A stretch of 33,363 nucleotides of DNA from Thermoanaerobaculia bacterium. Lineage in GTDB: Bacteria; Acidobacteriota; Thermoanaerobaculia; Multivoradales; JAIOJS01. The position numbers and the translations under genes were made by a program. The DNA lies in contig JAIOJS010000414.1 in NCBI GenBank assembly GCA_019911795.1, positions 1 to 33,363 on the forward strand, in the 5' to 3' direction. Shown in pieces: positions 1-9,727 of the stretch. Numbering within the stretch: position 1 is the first letter of the stretch; every line of letters begins with the position of its first letter. The notes beneath the pieces are model-generated. The model was not told the DNA's origin. It searched no databases and was given only the letters and a program-made list of their open reading frames with translations.

Positions 1-575
1 AGTTCGACGCTCTCACCGGTTTCCAGCCGCTCGGAAACCACGAGCCGCCCGAGAGGAAGCGTCTCGAGCAGAGCAGCCCCCGCCCGTTGGGCCAAAACGT
101 AGACGGCCGCACCGTTTGCGAGAGCTACCATCAAGTCGGGGAGGTAGCCGAGAGCAAAGACGGAGAGGGGTCCAACCGAGGCCGTTGTGTTCGACGGCAC
201 GGAACTCCCGGTGGCTTCACCTCTCTCTCCCTGGCCGGAGGACGTTGGGGCCGTCAGGTCGGCCGGCCGAGCGTCCTCCTCCTGCAAGTGCTCCAGGCTT
301 CCAGTGACCGAACCAAAAGCGATTGCCTGGCCGGCTCGTGCGCTCGCCTTGGTGCGAATCCGCTCGCCCTCGAGGCGAGTGCCGTTGCGAGATCCCAAGT
401 CGGCGACCTCGAGCCGGTCACCCGAGAGGACGACGAGGGCAGCGTGGTGCCGAGACACGGAAGGGTGCTCGATGCAAATATCACAGCCGGGGTCGGAACC
501 TACGAGGTTCTCCCCCGGCTTGAGCCGTCGGCGGCGAGTCTCGCCACCCTCTCGCAACAGCAGTCGAAAGGCCAT
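1..575 (-). CDS. FHA-domain protein, C-terminus beyond window edge (possibly an FHA-linked regulator)
   Basis: My own reverse-strand translation from ATG at 575 gives MAFRLLLREGGETRRRRLKPGENLVGSDPGCDICIEHPSVSRHHAALVVLSGDRLEVADLGSRNGTRLEGERI..., with typical FHA motifs (GSD..CDI.I..PSVSRHHA; DLGSRNGT). Absent from the ORF track because no stop lies in the window. Confidence 0.88.
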   Translation of the reverse strand, partial: MAFRLLLREGGETRRRRLKPGENLVGSDPGCDICIEHPSVSRHHAALVVLSGDRLEVADLGSRNGTRLEGERIRTKASARAGQAIAFGSVTGSLEHLQEEDARPADLTAPTSSGQGERGEATGSSVPSNTTASVGPLSVFALGYLPDLMVALANGAAVYVLAQRAGAALLETLPLGRLVVSERLETGESVE

Positions 576-630
576 GTTGGCCGATCTTACACCTCGCACG
601 CCAACGGCCGAGTAGGAGCTCAGACCTCTC

Positions 631-3159
631 CTACCAGGCGGACGTGTTACCGCTCTCGAATCCATCCGCGAAGATCAGATCCACCGCAACCTGAACTGTA
701 AGTTGGTGCGATGTCACGACCGATGTATTGCTGGCCAGTGCCTCGTCCCATTCTCCGACCTCACCGAACTGAGCGCTCTGGCTCTTGTCCGCGTCGACGA
801 TACAGCCAAACCAATAGCTACCGGGCGGGACCGACGAAGGGAACGGGACCGAAAGGTCAACGGACACGGTGGATCGGCCGAGAACTCCACCGGCGACTCG
901 GACCCGGCCCAAGAACCTATCCCCCGACGAGATGGTCTGGTTGGTCGATGCATAGAAGTCGACATCGAAGCCTCGACTGTCTCCCCCGCCGAGGTTCTCG
1001 ACATCACAACTCGCTGAGAAGGGAGCGCCGGCGGAAACCACCGAAGGAGAGAACGCCAGCTGTGGCTCCTCGGCGGCTTCTAGGTTGGCGGCCAAGTCCT
1101 GCAGTAGCTGCCAGGCGAGTCCGGGAAAGTGGTCGCAGCGGATATCGTCATCGGGTCCCGTCCCCGTCGTCTGTCCGCACCAAGTGATCCGGTCACCGTC
1201 CTGAGCAAAGAGATTGATCGAGACAGCGTCCGGTCCTAGCTGGACGATAGCGGAATCGCTGATAGCGAGCGTCGACGGTGTCGAGTTCCACCCCTTGGTC
1301 CCCCCCTTGTCGAAAAGCTGGGCGTTGGAGGGAAATGACGGATGGTTGTCGAGAGGGGTGCCCTCGAGCATGACAGCCAGAGCTTGGGAGGTCGGGGTCG
1401 GATCCAGCAGGTCCCCCTCCCACAGTTTCTCCATCAACCCGCCCTGTGCTCGTGGCGTCACACTCGAGATCCCAGAGGCGTACAGCCGGTTGTGTCCACG
1501 GACCGAGTTGAATGCAGGGAACCCATCGGGAAAGATCTGCTCCAAGTCCTGGAACGCATCGGACCCGGTACGAAACAGCGGCTCGAATGCTGATGGCGGG
1601 ACGAGAAAGTATGAGGGTTCGGACTCGAAGCCGCTCCCCTGTTGGCCCTGCCAGAGGATCGTGCGATCGATGTCCTGGATGCTCAAGACCAACCCGTACT
1701 CCTTGCCGACCCCTGGGATCCCTGAGATCCAATGGTTCAGGCTCTGATCGGAATTGGCCGTCCCCAGCGTTGGATGGTCGACCAGAAGGGATGCGGCGGC
1801 GTTGTCGCTGACCTGCATCATCGCCTGGTCAAACCGAGCCACGGAGAATTGCAGCCCCCAGTCTGTGTTGCCGAGGCCAGGAAAATCATTCAACGGGCCG
1901 GAGAGTTGGTCCCGCTCGTCGACGTACCAGCGAAATCTCGAATCGACCCCATCGGTGTAGTTGCCAATCCAAGTGAAGGCGATCTCGCCCTCCTGTTCTT
2001 CGCGCTTCAGTTTGACGTGAATCGCCGTCTTGACGGTGCTCGCGGCGTAGAAGGGCTCGGTATGGCGGTTCGCGATCGATTGGTTGGTTCCGAGATTGCG
2101 CGCATAGAGTCCAAGCCTGCCGCGCGGTGCCCCTGCCCCACCCTCGAAGGCCGCAATGAGAGCATCCAACTGAGCAGAGTTGGACTCCAGGTCCGGCTCG
2201 GACGGCATCGCCGACACTTCATGCAGCGACTTCACGGTGTCACCCCAGACACCGTTGAACCTCAGAGTGCCGCCGCTGACATAAGAGTCGATATCGATGA
2301 GGAACGTGTTCCCGTCTGCATTCTGGCTGTTTCGAGTGGCGAGTTCCGTAGAGGTCATCCCTCGATATTGCGCCCATTCCCCGCCTGGATATTGCGCGAT
2401 GATCATGGCGTAGCGATAGCCGCGGGCTGGATCCCAGTACCGTTCGAGATCGATGACCCGACCCGCCATCGGGCTCACGAGATCGGTCACATCGGGCGAC
2501 TGTAAACCGTAGTAGAGATGGGTCATCGGTTGGTTGGGGTCCTTGACCCAGATCCCGGCATACTTGAGGTTGCCCCCTGAATCCGTATAGGCCTCGAAGT
2601 CGATTAGCGAGTAGCCGAGCGTCAGATAGGTCTTCAGATTCGCCTGGAACTGATCATCGGTCTGTGTCGTCCTCAGAACAGCGCCATAGAAGTCGCCGTC
2701 CTCCAGAAAGATGGACGAATAGCGCTTGTTCCCATCGAAGTAATCGACCTCCACATCGAGATAGCGTCCCGCCTTGGCCGCCATCGCGTTGAAGAAGGTT
2801 TCCCACTCGGAGTAGGGTCCCTGGATCAGGGTGTGGACGACAGCGCCCGTGTCGAGAAAGAGGGCCGTGAAGCGCTCCTGCGAGCCGTTCCAGCGGATCT
2901 CGAGATCGACCAGCTCACGACCCAGGTTGGCCTGGCTGATGATCGCAGCATCGAGAGTGGCTCGGCTGACGTCGAGTTGCCAGGCCGTGCCTGAGGCGCC
3001 TGCAATCTGCTCCGGGCGAGTTCCATACCATTCGGTGGTGGACCCATCATCGGATTCACTTACGGTTTCGAAGTCGGAGGCAAACGCAGCTCCGGCTACG
3101 GCGAGAAAGGTGGATAGAAGCAGGGCCGTCAAGGCCGGGGATGACAACGGGTTTCGCAT
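631..3159 (-). CDS. Secreted class A beta-lactamase-like serine hydrolase with N-terminal tandem repeats and C-terminal CARDB-like domain
   Basis: Signal peptide; SxxK (ASTVKTAI), SDN (QVSDNAAAS) and KGGTKGW (KTG-like) motifs; N-terminal ~45-50 aa repeats (W....Y.A.I/F..) like bacterial tandem repeat domain 1; CARDB-like region (SCDVENLGGGDSRGFDVDFYAS); ends IFADGFESGNTSAW. Confidence 0.85.
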   Translation of the reverse strand: MRNPLSSPALTALLLSTFLAVAGAAFASDFETVSESDDGSTTEWYGTRPEQIAGASGTAWQLDVSRATLDAAIISQANLGRELVDLEIRWNGSQERFTALFLDTGAVVHTLIQGPYSEWETFFNAMAAKAGRYLDVEVDYFDGNKRYSSIFLEDGDFYGAVLRTTQTDDQFQANLKTYLTLGYSLIDFEAYTDSGGNLKYAGIWVKDPNQPMTHLYYGLQSPDVTDLVSPMAGRVIDLERYWDPARGYRYAMIIAQYPGGEWAQYRGMTSTELATRNSQNADGNTFLIDIDSYVSGGTLRFNGVWGDTVKSLHEVSAMPSEPDLESNSAQLDALIAAFEGGAGAPRGRLGLYARNLGTNQSIANRHTEPFYAASTVKTAIHVKLKREEQEGEIAFTWIGNYTDGVDSRFRWYVDERDQLSGPLNDFPGLGNTDWGLQFSVARFDQAMMQVSDNAAASLLVDHPTLGTANSDQSLNHWISGIPGVGKEYGLVLSIQDIDRTILWQGQQGSGFESEPSYFLVPPSAFEPLFRTGSDAFQDLEQIFPDGFPAFNSVRGHNRLYASGISSVTPRAQGGLMEKLWEGDLLDPTPTSQALAVMLEGTPLDNHPSFPSNAQLFDKGGTKGWNSTPSTLAISDSAIVQLGPDAVSINLFAQDGDRITWCGQTTGTGPDDDIRCDHFPGLAWQLLQDLAANLEAAEEPQLAFSPSVVSAGAPFSASCDVENLGGGDSRGFDVDFYASTNQTISSGDRFLGRVRVAGGVLGRSTVSVDLSVPFPSSVPPGSYWFGCIVDADKSQSAQFGEVGEWDEALASNTSVVTSHQLTVQVAVDLIFADGFESGNTSAW

Positions 3160-3659
3160 GGGTACTCCTCAGATCGGGTTTGTCGGATACTTCGCCCTAG
3201 AGCAACCCCAGTGCCAGGAGCCCTGGACCACGATTCCGATGGACCCAAAGAGTCCATAAGATCACCTACCGAGTACCACCAAGTCCTTTTATTCCAACGG
3301 TGTACACAGCTTCTCGCCGCCTAGTCGCCAGAGTTGACAGACGCAGACCTCCAGCGAGTCCACCGAGAATCTCCTCTCGGGATCGAGAGGATCGGAAGGG
3401 GCATTCTCAGGAGCGAGATTCAGGGCGCTCGGACCCACCGAGGCCTCGAGTTCCTATTCGTCGGTCGGGAGGAACCCGAGCCTAGTGATCTAGGCTCTGG
3501 TGGACTGTAGCCCCCAAACGATTAGCGCCTGGCCGGCCCTCAGGGCCGAGCTCGGCGTTGCCCCTCCTCGACAGAGGTCCCGCTATGCCTGGGTCGGGGC
3601 GCCTTGATCTCGCCCCTGATGACACGCCCAACCACTAACCGTTCGAGGGTTACAGTCCA

Positions 3660-5828
3660 CTAGTTAGTTGGCGGTGCCAGGTCTTCCGTGCTCGATGCCC
3701 CGATGAGGGTCCGAATCCTCACCACCTCCCCTTCGGCCTTGAGCCGCCTAGGGGCGTCTTCGGGAAACTGTGCCGCGACGATCTTCTGAATCCTCTCGCG
3801 CACTGGTAGGGCCGCTTCTGGGTCGCTCAGATTCTTCTCCAAAAGATCCGCCAACCCCGTCAACGGCACCTGGAGCAATGCATGATCTGGCCCGACAACC
3901 GCTTCTAGCTCCTCCACGGCACGCGAGAAAAATACCCGGGCTTCTTCATAGCGGCCCCGGCGCACCGCGATCAGTCCCGCATTGTGGCTCTGTAGGGCTG
4001 CGTCCGGTGTTCCTGGAGTCCAGCGCTCGACGAGGGCGCGCGCGCGTTCCGCCTCCGCCGCGGCCTCGTCGTCACGATGGAGCAAGAGCAGGGCGTGAAC
4101 GCGGTTCACCGACACTGCCGTCGCCGGGAAGGAGTCCGACTCGCCCCGCTGCCCGAGGATGGCGATAGCCTCGTCCAAGGCAGCGACTGATTCTTTCGCT
4201 CGCTCCTGAAGGTTGGCGACCGCTCCAAGGTTCGTCAGGCTCTCGACGATCGACAGATCGTCGCTTCTCAACTGGGCGCGTTTGGTGGCGATCGCCCGAT
4301 CGATCAACTCCGCCGCCCTCATGAGGTCGCCCATCGAGGCCCTCGTTTCGGCCAAGTCATCCCAAAGATCGGCCTGGAGCAGGGGTTCGTCCACGAGTTC
4401 GACGTCGATGCGCGACTCGGCAGCGTCCAGTAGCTCTTCGACGGAAAGCGGCTCCCCCTTGGCTCGTTGCAGGGGACTTGCTTCGCGAAAGACCGAGAGC
4501 AGGAAGTCCTTCAATCGGACCGCTCGCTCGCTCTCGTGTTGCGCCTGGAGGGCGGCCTCCTTGGCGTGACCGGTCTGCATCAGCGCGACGGTCAATCCCG
4601 CAACCAGGGAGAACAGGGTCAGGACCGTGGCAACCGCCGCCACTCGATTCCGACGCAGGAACTTGCTCAGTCGATACGAACGGGTATCCGGACGAGCGGA
4701 GACCGGTTGGCCGCCGAGATGACGCCGGAGGTCGTCGGCCAGTGCCGCCGCCGACCGGTAACGACGCTCCGGTTCGCGAGCGAGGGCCCGGAGGAGGATC
4801 GTGTCGAGGTCACCCTCCAGACGACGGGCACGGCGACGGGTCTCCGGCCCACCAGTCGAGGTCCGTTCGAGCCGTTGTGAGGGTCTCTCCGTAACCTCGC
4901 GTTCCACCTCCTGAACAAGTGCCCCGGGACTGTTGTTGGTTCTTGGGTTGGGCAATTCACCGGTGAGCAGTTCGTAGAGCAGAACCCCCAGCGCATAGAC
5001 ATCGGTGGCGGTCGTGACCGCCTCACCGAGAACCTGTTCCGGTGCGGCATAGGACGGCGTGAAGCCGCGCAGTTCGGATCGGCTCTCACCCGCGTCCGAT
5101 TCTCCTTCGAGGACCTTGGCCAACCCGAAATCGAGGAGCTTCGGCAAGCCCTGAGCCGTGATCAGGATGTTGGAAGGCTTGAGATCGCGATGAAGGACGA
5201 GCGAGCGATGGGCGTAGTCGACCGCCTCGGCGACGGCGATCACGAGGTCGAGAATCCTCTCGACCGACAGGTCTGAGCGGCTCGCATAGCGGGTGATCGG
5301 CTCGCCTTCGATCAACTCCATGGCAAACCACGGGCGTCCGTCCGCAGCCAGACCACCATCGAGGAGGCGAGCGATCGCGGAGTGCTCGAGCCTGGCCAGG
5401 ATCTGCCGCTCCAGCAGGAACCGTTGGACCATCCCATCGGTCGAGAGTCCGAAGCGCACCATCTTGATCGCCGCGCGCTGATCGAATCCACCCTGACTAC
5501 GCTCACCGAGAAAGACCTCTCCCATACCGCCTTCGCCGAGTCGCTCTTTCAGGCGCCACGACCCGACCTGACCGAGCTGGCTCGAACCTTCATCCGACAG
5601 CAGCTTGCGACTGGTCTCAGAGACGACCTCTACCCTTCCCCGTTCCAAGGGCCCTTCGGCGACCGCGTCTCTGGTCAGCATCCGTTCGAGGAGCCTGGCC
5701 ATCTCGGGAGCGGTCTTGGCGATCTCCTCGACGCGAAGACCTCGGGCGCTCGCGTCCAGATCGAGGAGCTCGCCGAACTCGCGGACGAGATCCGATGGCG
5801 TCGAAGGCTCTCTAGGGTCGCCCATCAA
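3660..5828 (-). CDS. Serine/threonine protein kinase with transmembrane segment and C-terminal TPR region
   Basis: Kinase motifs GEGGMGEVFLG, AAIKMV, LHRDLKPSNIL, LLDFGLAKVL, APEQVLGEAVTTATDVYALGVLLYELLTG; TM VAAVATVLTLFSLVAGLTVAL; TPR-like helices after. Confidence 0.95.
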   Translation of the reverse strand: MMGDPREPSTPSDLVREFGELLDLDASARGLRVEEIAKTAPEMARLLERMLTRDAVAEGPLERGRVEVVSETSRKLLSDEGSSQLGQVGSWRLKERLGEGGMGEVFLGERSQGGFDQRAAIKMVRFGLSTDGMVQRFLLERQILARLEHSAIARLLDGGLAADGRPWFAMELIEGEPITRYASRSDLSVERILDLVIAVAEAVDYAHRSLVLHRDLKPSNILITAQGLPKLLDFGLAKVLEGESDAGESRSELRGFTPSYAAPEQVLGEAVTTATDVYALGVLLYELLTGELPNPRTNNSPGALVQEVEREVTERPSQRLERTSTGGPETRRRARRLEGDLDTILLRALAREPERRYRSAAALADDLRRHLGGQPVSARPDTRSYRLSKFLRRNRVAAVATVLTLFSLVAGLTVALMQTGHAKEAALQAQHESERAVRLKDFLLSVFREASPLQRAKGEPLSVEELLDAAESRIDVELVDEPLLQADLWDDLAETRASMGDLMRAAELIDRAIATKRAQLRSDDLSIVESLTNLGAVANLQERAKESVAALDEAIAILGQRGESDSFPATAVSVNRVHALLLLHRDDEAAAEAERARALVERWTPGTPDAALQSHNAGLIAVRRGRYEEARVFFSRAVEELEAVVGPDHALLQVPLTGLADLLEKNLSDPEAALPVRERIQKIVAAQFPEDAPRRLKAEGEVVRIRTLIGASSTEDLAPPTN

Positions 5829-6433
5829 GGACTCGGGTCGGCGCCCATGAGCTGGTCATGGAGAAGAGCCCTGGCCGCTCGCCAGTCTCGCAGCACCGTC
5901 CTCTCGGAGATGCCGGTCGCGTCGCCGATCTCGGCAAAGGTCAGACCGCCAAAGAAGTGCCACTCTACGGTCTGAGCCAGCCGCGGTTCTTCGGCTTCCA
6001 GCTGATCGAGGGCCACATTCAAAGCCAACAGCTCTTCGACCGACGAACCGGCCGCGGCCACCGACAAGGTCGCAGGGTCCAAGTCGACCGCCACCTGGTC
6101 TCCCCATCGCTTCGCCGAGTTTCGCTTGCGGGCTCCATCGATCACGATCTGCCGCATCGCCCGCGAGACGACAGCAAAGAAGTGGACCCGATCGGCGAAC
6201 GGCAACTCATCTTGCCTGGCCAGGCGCAAGAAAACCTCGTGGACCAGCGAAGTTGCTGAAGGACCCTTGCGCGCTCCTCTGAGATGCCGGACCGCGAGCT
6301 GCCGGAGGTTGGGATAGACCAATTCGAACAGCTTCTGGGATGCGCTGTCATCTCCAGCCCTCGACGCAAGCAGGAGCAGGGAGATATCCCCCTGAAGCCC
6401 CTCGGCGGGTTCCTTGGTGACCATTGAGCGCAT
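5825..6433 (-). CDS. ECF-type RNA polymerase sigma factor (TIGR02999-like, kinase-associated type)
   Basis: LLLLASRAGDDSASQKLFELVYPNLRQLAVRHL, SLVHEVFLRLA, region 4 LTFAEIGDATGISERTVLRDWRAARALL; stop overlaps the kinase ATG (ATGA, 5825-5828). Confidence 0.93.
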   Translation of the reverse strand: MRSMVTKEPAEGLQGDISLLLLASRAGDDSASQKLFELVYPNLRQLAVRHLRGARKGPSATSLVHEVFLRLARQDELPFADRVHFFAVVSRAMRQIVIDGARKRNSAKRWGDQVAVDLDPATLSVAAAGSSVEELLALNVALDQLEAEEPRLAQTVEWHFFGGLTFAEIGDATGISERTVLRDWRAARALLHDQLMGADPSP

Positions 6434-6617
6434 CCTATACTCGATCCGCCCCTGGAATCTCGGCCTGATGAGTATCTCCTAGCTGCGATCTCGAGATGGG
6501 ATTCGCCTAGGTTTCCTTCCCTCGGTCCGATTGCCGATTCCATCGCCAGCTCCATCGATCGCGGGTTGGATAGACCAGTCTCTCGCAAGACGCTCCCTCG
6601 GTCCTCGCGATCCAAGA

Positions 6618-8432
6618 TCATGGTGTGGCCAACCCCCAAGCCTGGGTGTCGCCCCCCTCGAAACCATCACCAAAAAGCAGCGTGCTGTCCGCAATCCAGA
6701 GATCGAACTTCCCGCGTACTTCGTGGTCGGCTACGTAGATTATTCCCTTCGAGTCGGGGGTCCATTGAACCCTCTGTGCCGCCGAATCCGCCGGGATTGG
6801 CGTCGAGTGGACCCGCTGCGGCGACGCGGTCCCGTCGCTTCGAACCCGGTAGACATCCACTCGCTCGTCCACAGATTGGTCTGCGAGGTAAGCGACCCAA
6901 GCACCGTCCGGAGAGACTCTAAACTCCTGAACCTCACCTCCGAAGGCAAAGATCGAATAGCTCAATCGCTCCGCCTGCGAAGAGAAGTCGAGGTTCACCG
7001 CGAAGAGCTCCGACGTCGAAGCCGATAGGAGATCACCACAGAAGTACAGTCTTCCCCTCGAGGGCGAACTCGAGGAAGAGTCGGTCCGGCACTGCGAGTC
7101 GATTCCGCTGCCGGCGGGTGGGTTGCCAAAGAGTGGATGAGGAGACGAGGAACCATCGAGGGGAGCGCTCCACCACTCGAGCTTGCCGTCGACCCGAAGG
7201 TCTCCCTTGATGAGAACCAACTCTTCGTCCAAACCGGTGACCTGTGCTGCACTGAAAACCTCGAGTTCCGGCCCCAGGGGGTCGTTCAGAAGAATCCCGC
7301 TCTGCCAGGGACCCTCAATGGGTACCCGATACGCATTCGTCGAGCCGGTAGCCGAAACCTGAGTACGGTGGACGATGAAGTTGTTCCGTTCCCATACATC
7401 CACAACTCCGTAACCTGAGAGGATCGGGGAATTTAGTCGCACCGAGGCTTCGGAGGGACCGTCGATGGGGACACTCCACATCTCGCGGCGGTTGCTCACA
7501 TTTGCATCTGCAATGTACACGACCCGAGCGGAGTCGGAGGAGATCAGGGCGGTGAAGACATCACCATTAATCTGAAGGGGCACACTCAAACGGGTACTCG
7601 CCGTGAAGGGACCCTCGATGGGGACTGAGAACAGCTCAAAGACTTCATCGAAACGCTGATCGGCCGAGTAGATGACCCGTGAGCCATCGGGACTGAGCAC
7701 ATCGCCATAGGCAAAGTTCAGCTCTCGAACATTGCCGGCCTCGATCATGGAACCATTGAGCCGTGTCGGCGAAGCGGATCCGTTCCATGGCACACTCCAG
7801 AGTTGAACCTTGGTCTCGTTGGGTTCTCTCGCGCGAAAGAGAAGGCGCTCTCCGGCCCCGAGAACTTCGAGCACCCACAGATCGTCGCTGAGCTGGTTCG
7901 GCGGCTGCGCGCCGTCCACTGGCGTTACCCAGAGTTCGGAAGCTCCTCCCCCAATCACCTTGAACCACGCCCTAGAACCGTCGTCCGACAGTCCCATAGA
8001 GATGTCAACTTCCTGGCCCATGGCCAAAGCTGGACTGAGTCGAATCGCGGCCGCCGCGGGACCCTCGATCGGAACACTCCAGAGTTCTTTCCGGCCGAGG
8101 GTCATCTGATCCGTCGCATAGACAACCGTCTGACTGTCCGGAGTGACGAAGAAGCGAAACTGCGGATCGCTCCCTGGAGGACGGATGGCCGAGAGGCGCC
8201 TCGGCTCTCCTTCGTATCGGGGAGCGGAGAACAGGTCCGATATGCCACTGGTCTCGGCGTCGACCTGAAACACGACCCACTCTCCGTCCGGAGATACCTT
8301 GATGTTGAAAGACACTACATCGGAGGTCGGGAGCCCCGCCGGCGACAGCTTCCTCACTTCGACATCGGACGGTTGTCCCCACGACGGGCTGCTGCTCAAG
8401 GAAAGCACGATCCATAGGTACCGGTACTTCAT
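6618..8432 (-). CDS. Secreted TolB/WD40-like beta-propeller protein
   Basis: Signal peptide; repeated propeller blades (VSPDGEWVVFQVD, LSPDGSRVIYSAD, VSPDGAWVAYLAD, WTPDSKGIIYVAD) and repeated ELWSVPIEGP units; ends LLFGDGFEGGDTQAWGLATP. Confidence 0.88.
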   Translation of the reverse strand: MKYRYLWIVLSLSSSPSWGQPSDVEVRKLSPAGLPTSDVVSFNIKVSPDGEWVVFQVDAETSGISDLFSAPRYEGEPRRLSAIRPPGSDPQFRFFVTPDSQTVVYATDQMTLGRKELWSVPIEGPAAAAIRLSPALAMGQEVDISMGLSDDGSRAWFKVIGGGASELWVTPVDGAQPPNQLSDDLWVLEVLGAGERLLFRAREPNETKVQLWSVPWNGSASPTRLNGSMIEAGNVRELNFAYGDVLSPDGSRVIYSADQRFDEVFELFSVPIEGPFTASTRLSVPLQINGDVFTALISSDSARVVYIADANVSNRREMWSVPIDGPSEASVRLNSPILSGYGVVDVWERNNFIVHRTQVSATGSTNAYRVPIEGPWQSGILLNDPLGPELEVFSAAQVTGLDEELVLIKGDLRVDGKLEWWSAPLDGSSSPHPLFGNPPAGSGIDSQCRTDSSSSSPSRGRLYFCGDLLSASTSELFAVNLDFSSQAERLSYSIFAFGGEVQEFRVSPDGAWVAYLADQSVDERVDVYRVRSDGTASPQRVHSTPIPADSAAQRVQWTPDSKGIIYVADHEVRGKFDLWIADSTLLFGDGFEGGDTQAWGLATP

Positions 8433-8633
8433 CGTTCGTCTCCTAGGACTCCTACCATTGAAAGTGAGGGACGCTCCCTTCGGCCTCGATCGCGGCTCTA
8501 CCTACCAGAACGCAATCCGATCGCAAGGACTGACACCCCCCAAAGGACCCCTGATACAGCCAGCCGAGGAACCTACAGCTCGGCGTAGACCTGTCCCATG
8601 CGCACGGGATCAGAGGCCACAGCCGCGTTGCCC

Positions 8634-9509
8634 CTAGTTGGCGATCTTCCAGGCGCCATCCTCGAGAGCCAGGCCGATTCCTACGCTCGAGGATGTGAAG
8701 TTGACCGTTCCATCGTCTCCAGGAGTACTCGTCGTCGTGTAGCCGTTGAAATAGGCGGTCCCGGAATGGACGTAGAGCGCGCCGCTCTCCTGAATGAGGT
8801 GGATTAAGTCACCCATGTCAGAAAACATCGAGCGTCGGTAGCGGTCACTCTCCTCGCGCTCCTCGGGGCTCAGACTGAGCCGCTCGGCCTGGGCCTCCTC
8901 GGTCGCTAGGAACATCGCGGAGTCGACATCGACCGCCAAAGCGGCCCCGTAGGACAGCAATAGCTTGCCGATCTCGTGGTCCAGGATCTCGGCCCCTCGG
9001 AACTGAGGCTCGGAGTTCTCCCCCGGACCAAAATCGATGAACTTGGGACCAGCGGTCACTCGCCAGATACCGTCCTCGAGTCGGAGAATACCCAACGCCA
9101 CTCCCGCGCCGTCCTCTGAAGGAACGGAGAGTTCTGCCGCATCGGCATAGAACGTCATCACTCCACGGCTTTCGAGGTCGCGAGCGAAGGTCTCTGGATC
9201 GGGCGCCGACAGGCGGGCTGCCTCAGCGTCCTCCTGCTTGTACTCGTCAGATAGAGCGATCCACTCGTCCCTGACGTCCCGACTACTCATCATCTGGACC
9301 CGCCCCAGTTCCCCGTTCTTCAGCAAGCGAGAGGCCTCCAGAATAGCCTTGCCGGCCGGATGTTCTGCGATCGCTTTCCCCTCGAGCTGGGTCCCGGGCT
9401 CTTGAGCTCCGACCCACCCCGAGACTGAGGCGAACACGAGCGCGAAGGCCAGCGACGTCGGTAGTCGGCGAGGCCTGGAGATCGACTTCGGTAGGACTCG
9501 ATGCTGCAT
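8634..9509 (-). CDS. Hypothetical secreted protein
   Basis: 291-aa ORF with N-terminal hydrophobic signal (LPTSLAFALVFASVSGWVGAQ); no recognised domain. Confidence 0.7.
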   Translation of the reverse strand: MQHRVLPKSISRPRRLPTSLAFALVFASVSGWVGAQEPGTQLEGKAIAEHPAGKAILEASRLLKNGELGRVQMMSSRDVRDEWIALSDEYKQEDAEAARLSAPDPETFARDLESRGVMTFYADAAELSVPSEDGAGVALGILRLEDGIWRVTAGPKFIDFGPGENSEPQFRGAEILDHEIGKLLLSYGAALAVDVDSAMFLATEEAQAERLSLSPEEREESDRYRRSMFSDMGDLIHLIQESGALYVHSGTAYFNGYTTTSTPGDDGTVNFTSSSVGIGLALEDGAWKIAN

Positions 9510-9727
9510 GATGCTTCCCCTTGGGTAGTCTGCCTGGAAGGAATGTCCAGGCTCACTGAATAGAACGGAGACCCCGCCCTATTCATGACACGAACATCCC
9601 ACCGCAGTCGGGTCGCTCAGCCCAAACAGCGCATCCGGTCTATAGACTCCCGCGATTCATAGAGAGCTGGTATCGAGCCGTCGGGGTCGCTTTACCACTG
9701 TCTGCGGGAACTGAGTGGAGGACGTGC

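Noticed and set aside
87-701. 204-aa plus-strand ORF
   Set aside because: Lies antisense to the FHA gene, which has clear domain motifs; high-GC shadow ORF.
1732-2505. 257-aa plus-strand ORF
   Set aside because: Antisense to the beta-lactamase-like gene; low-complexity shadow translation.
3478-3497. gagcctag-tgat-ctaggctc hairpin in an intergenic region
   Set aside because: 8-bp stem is expected several times by chance in 33 kb and has no T-tract.
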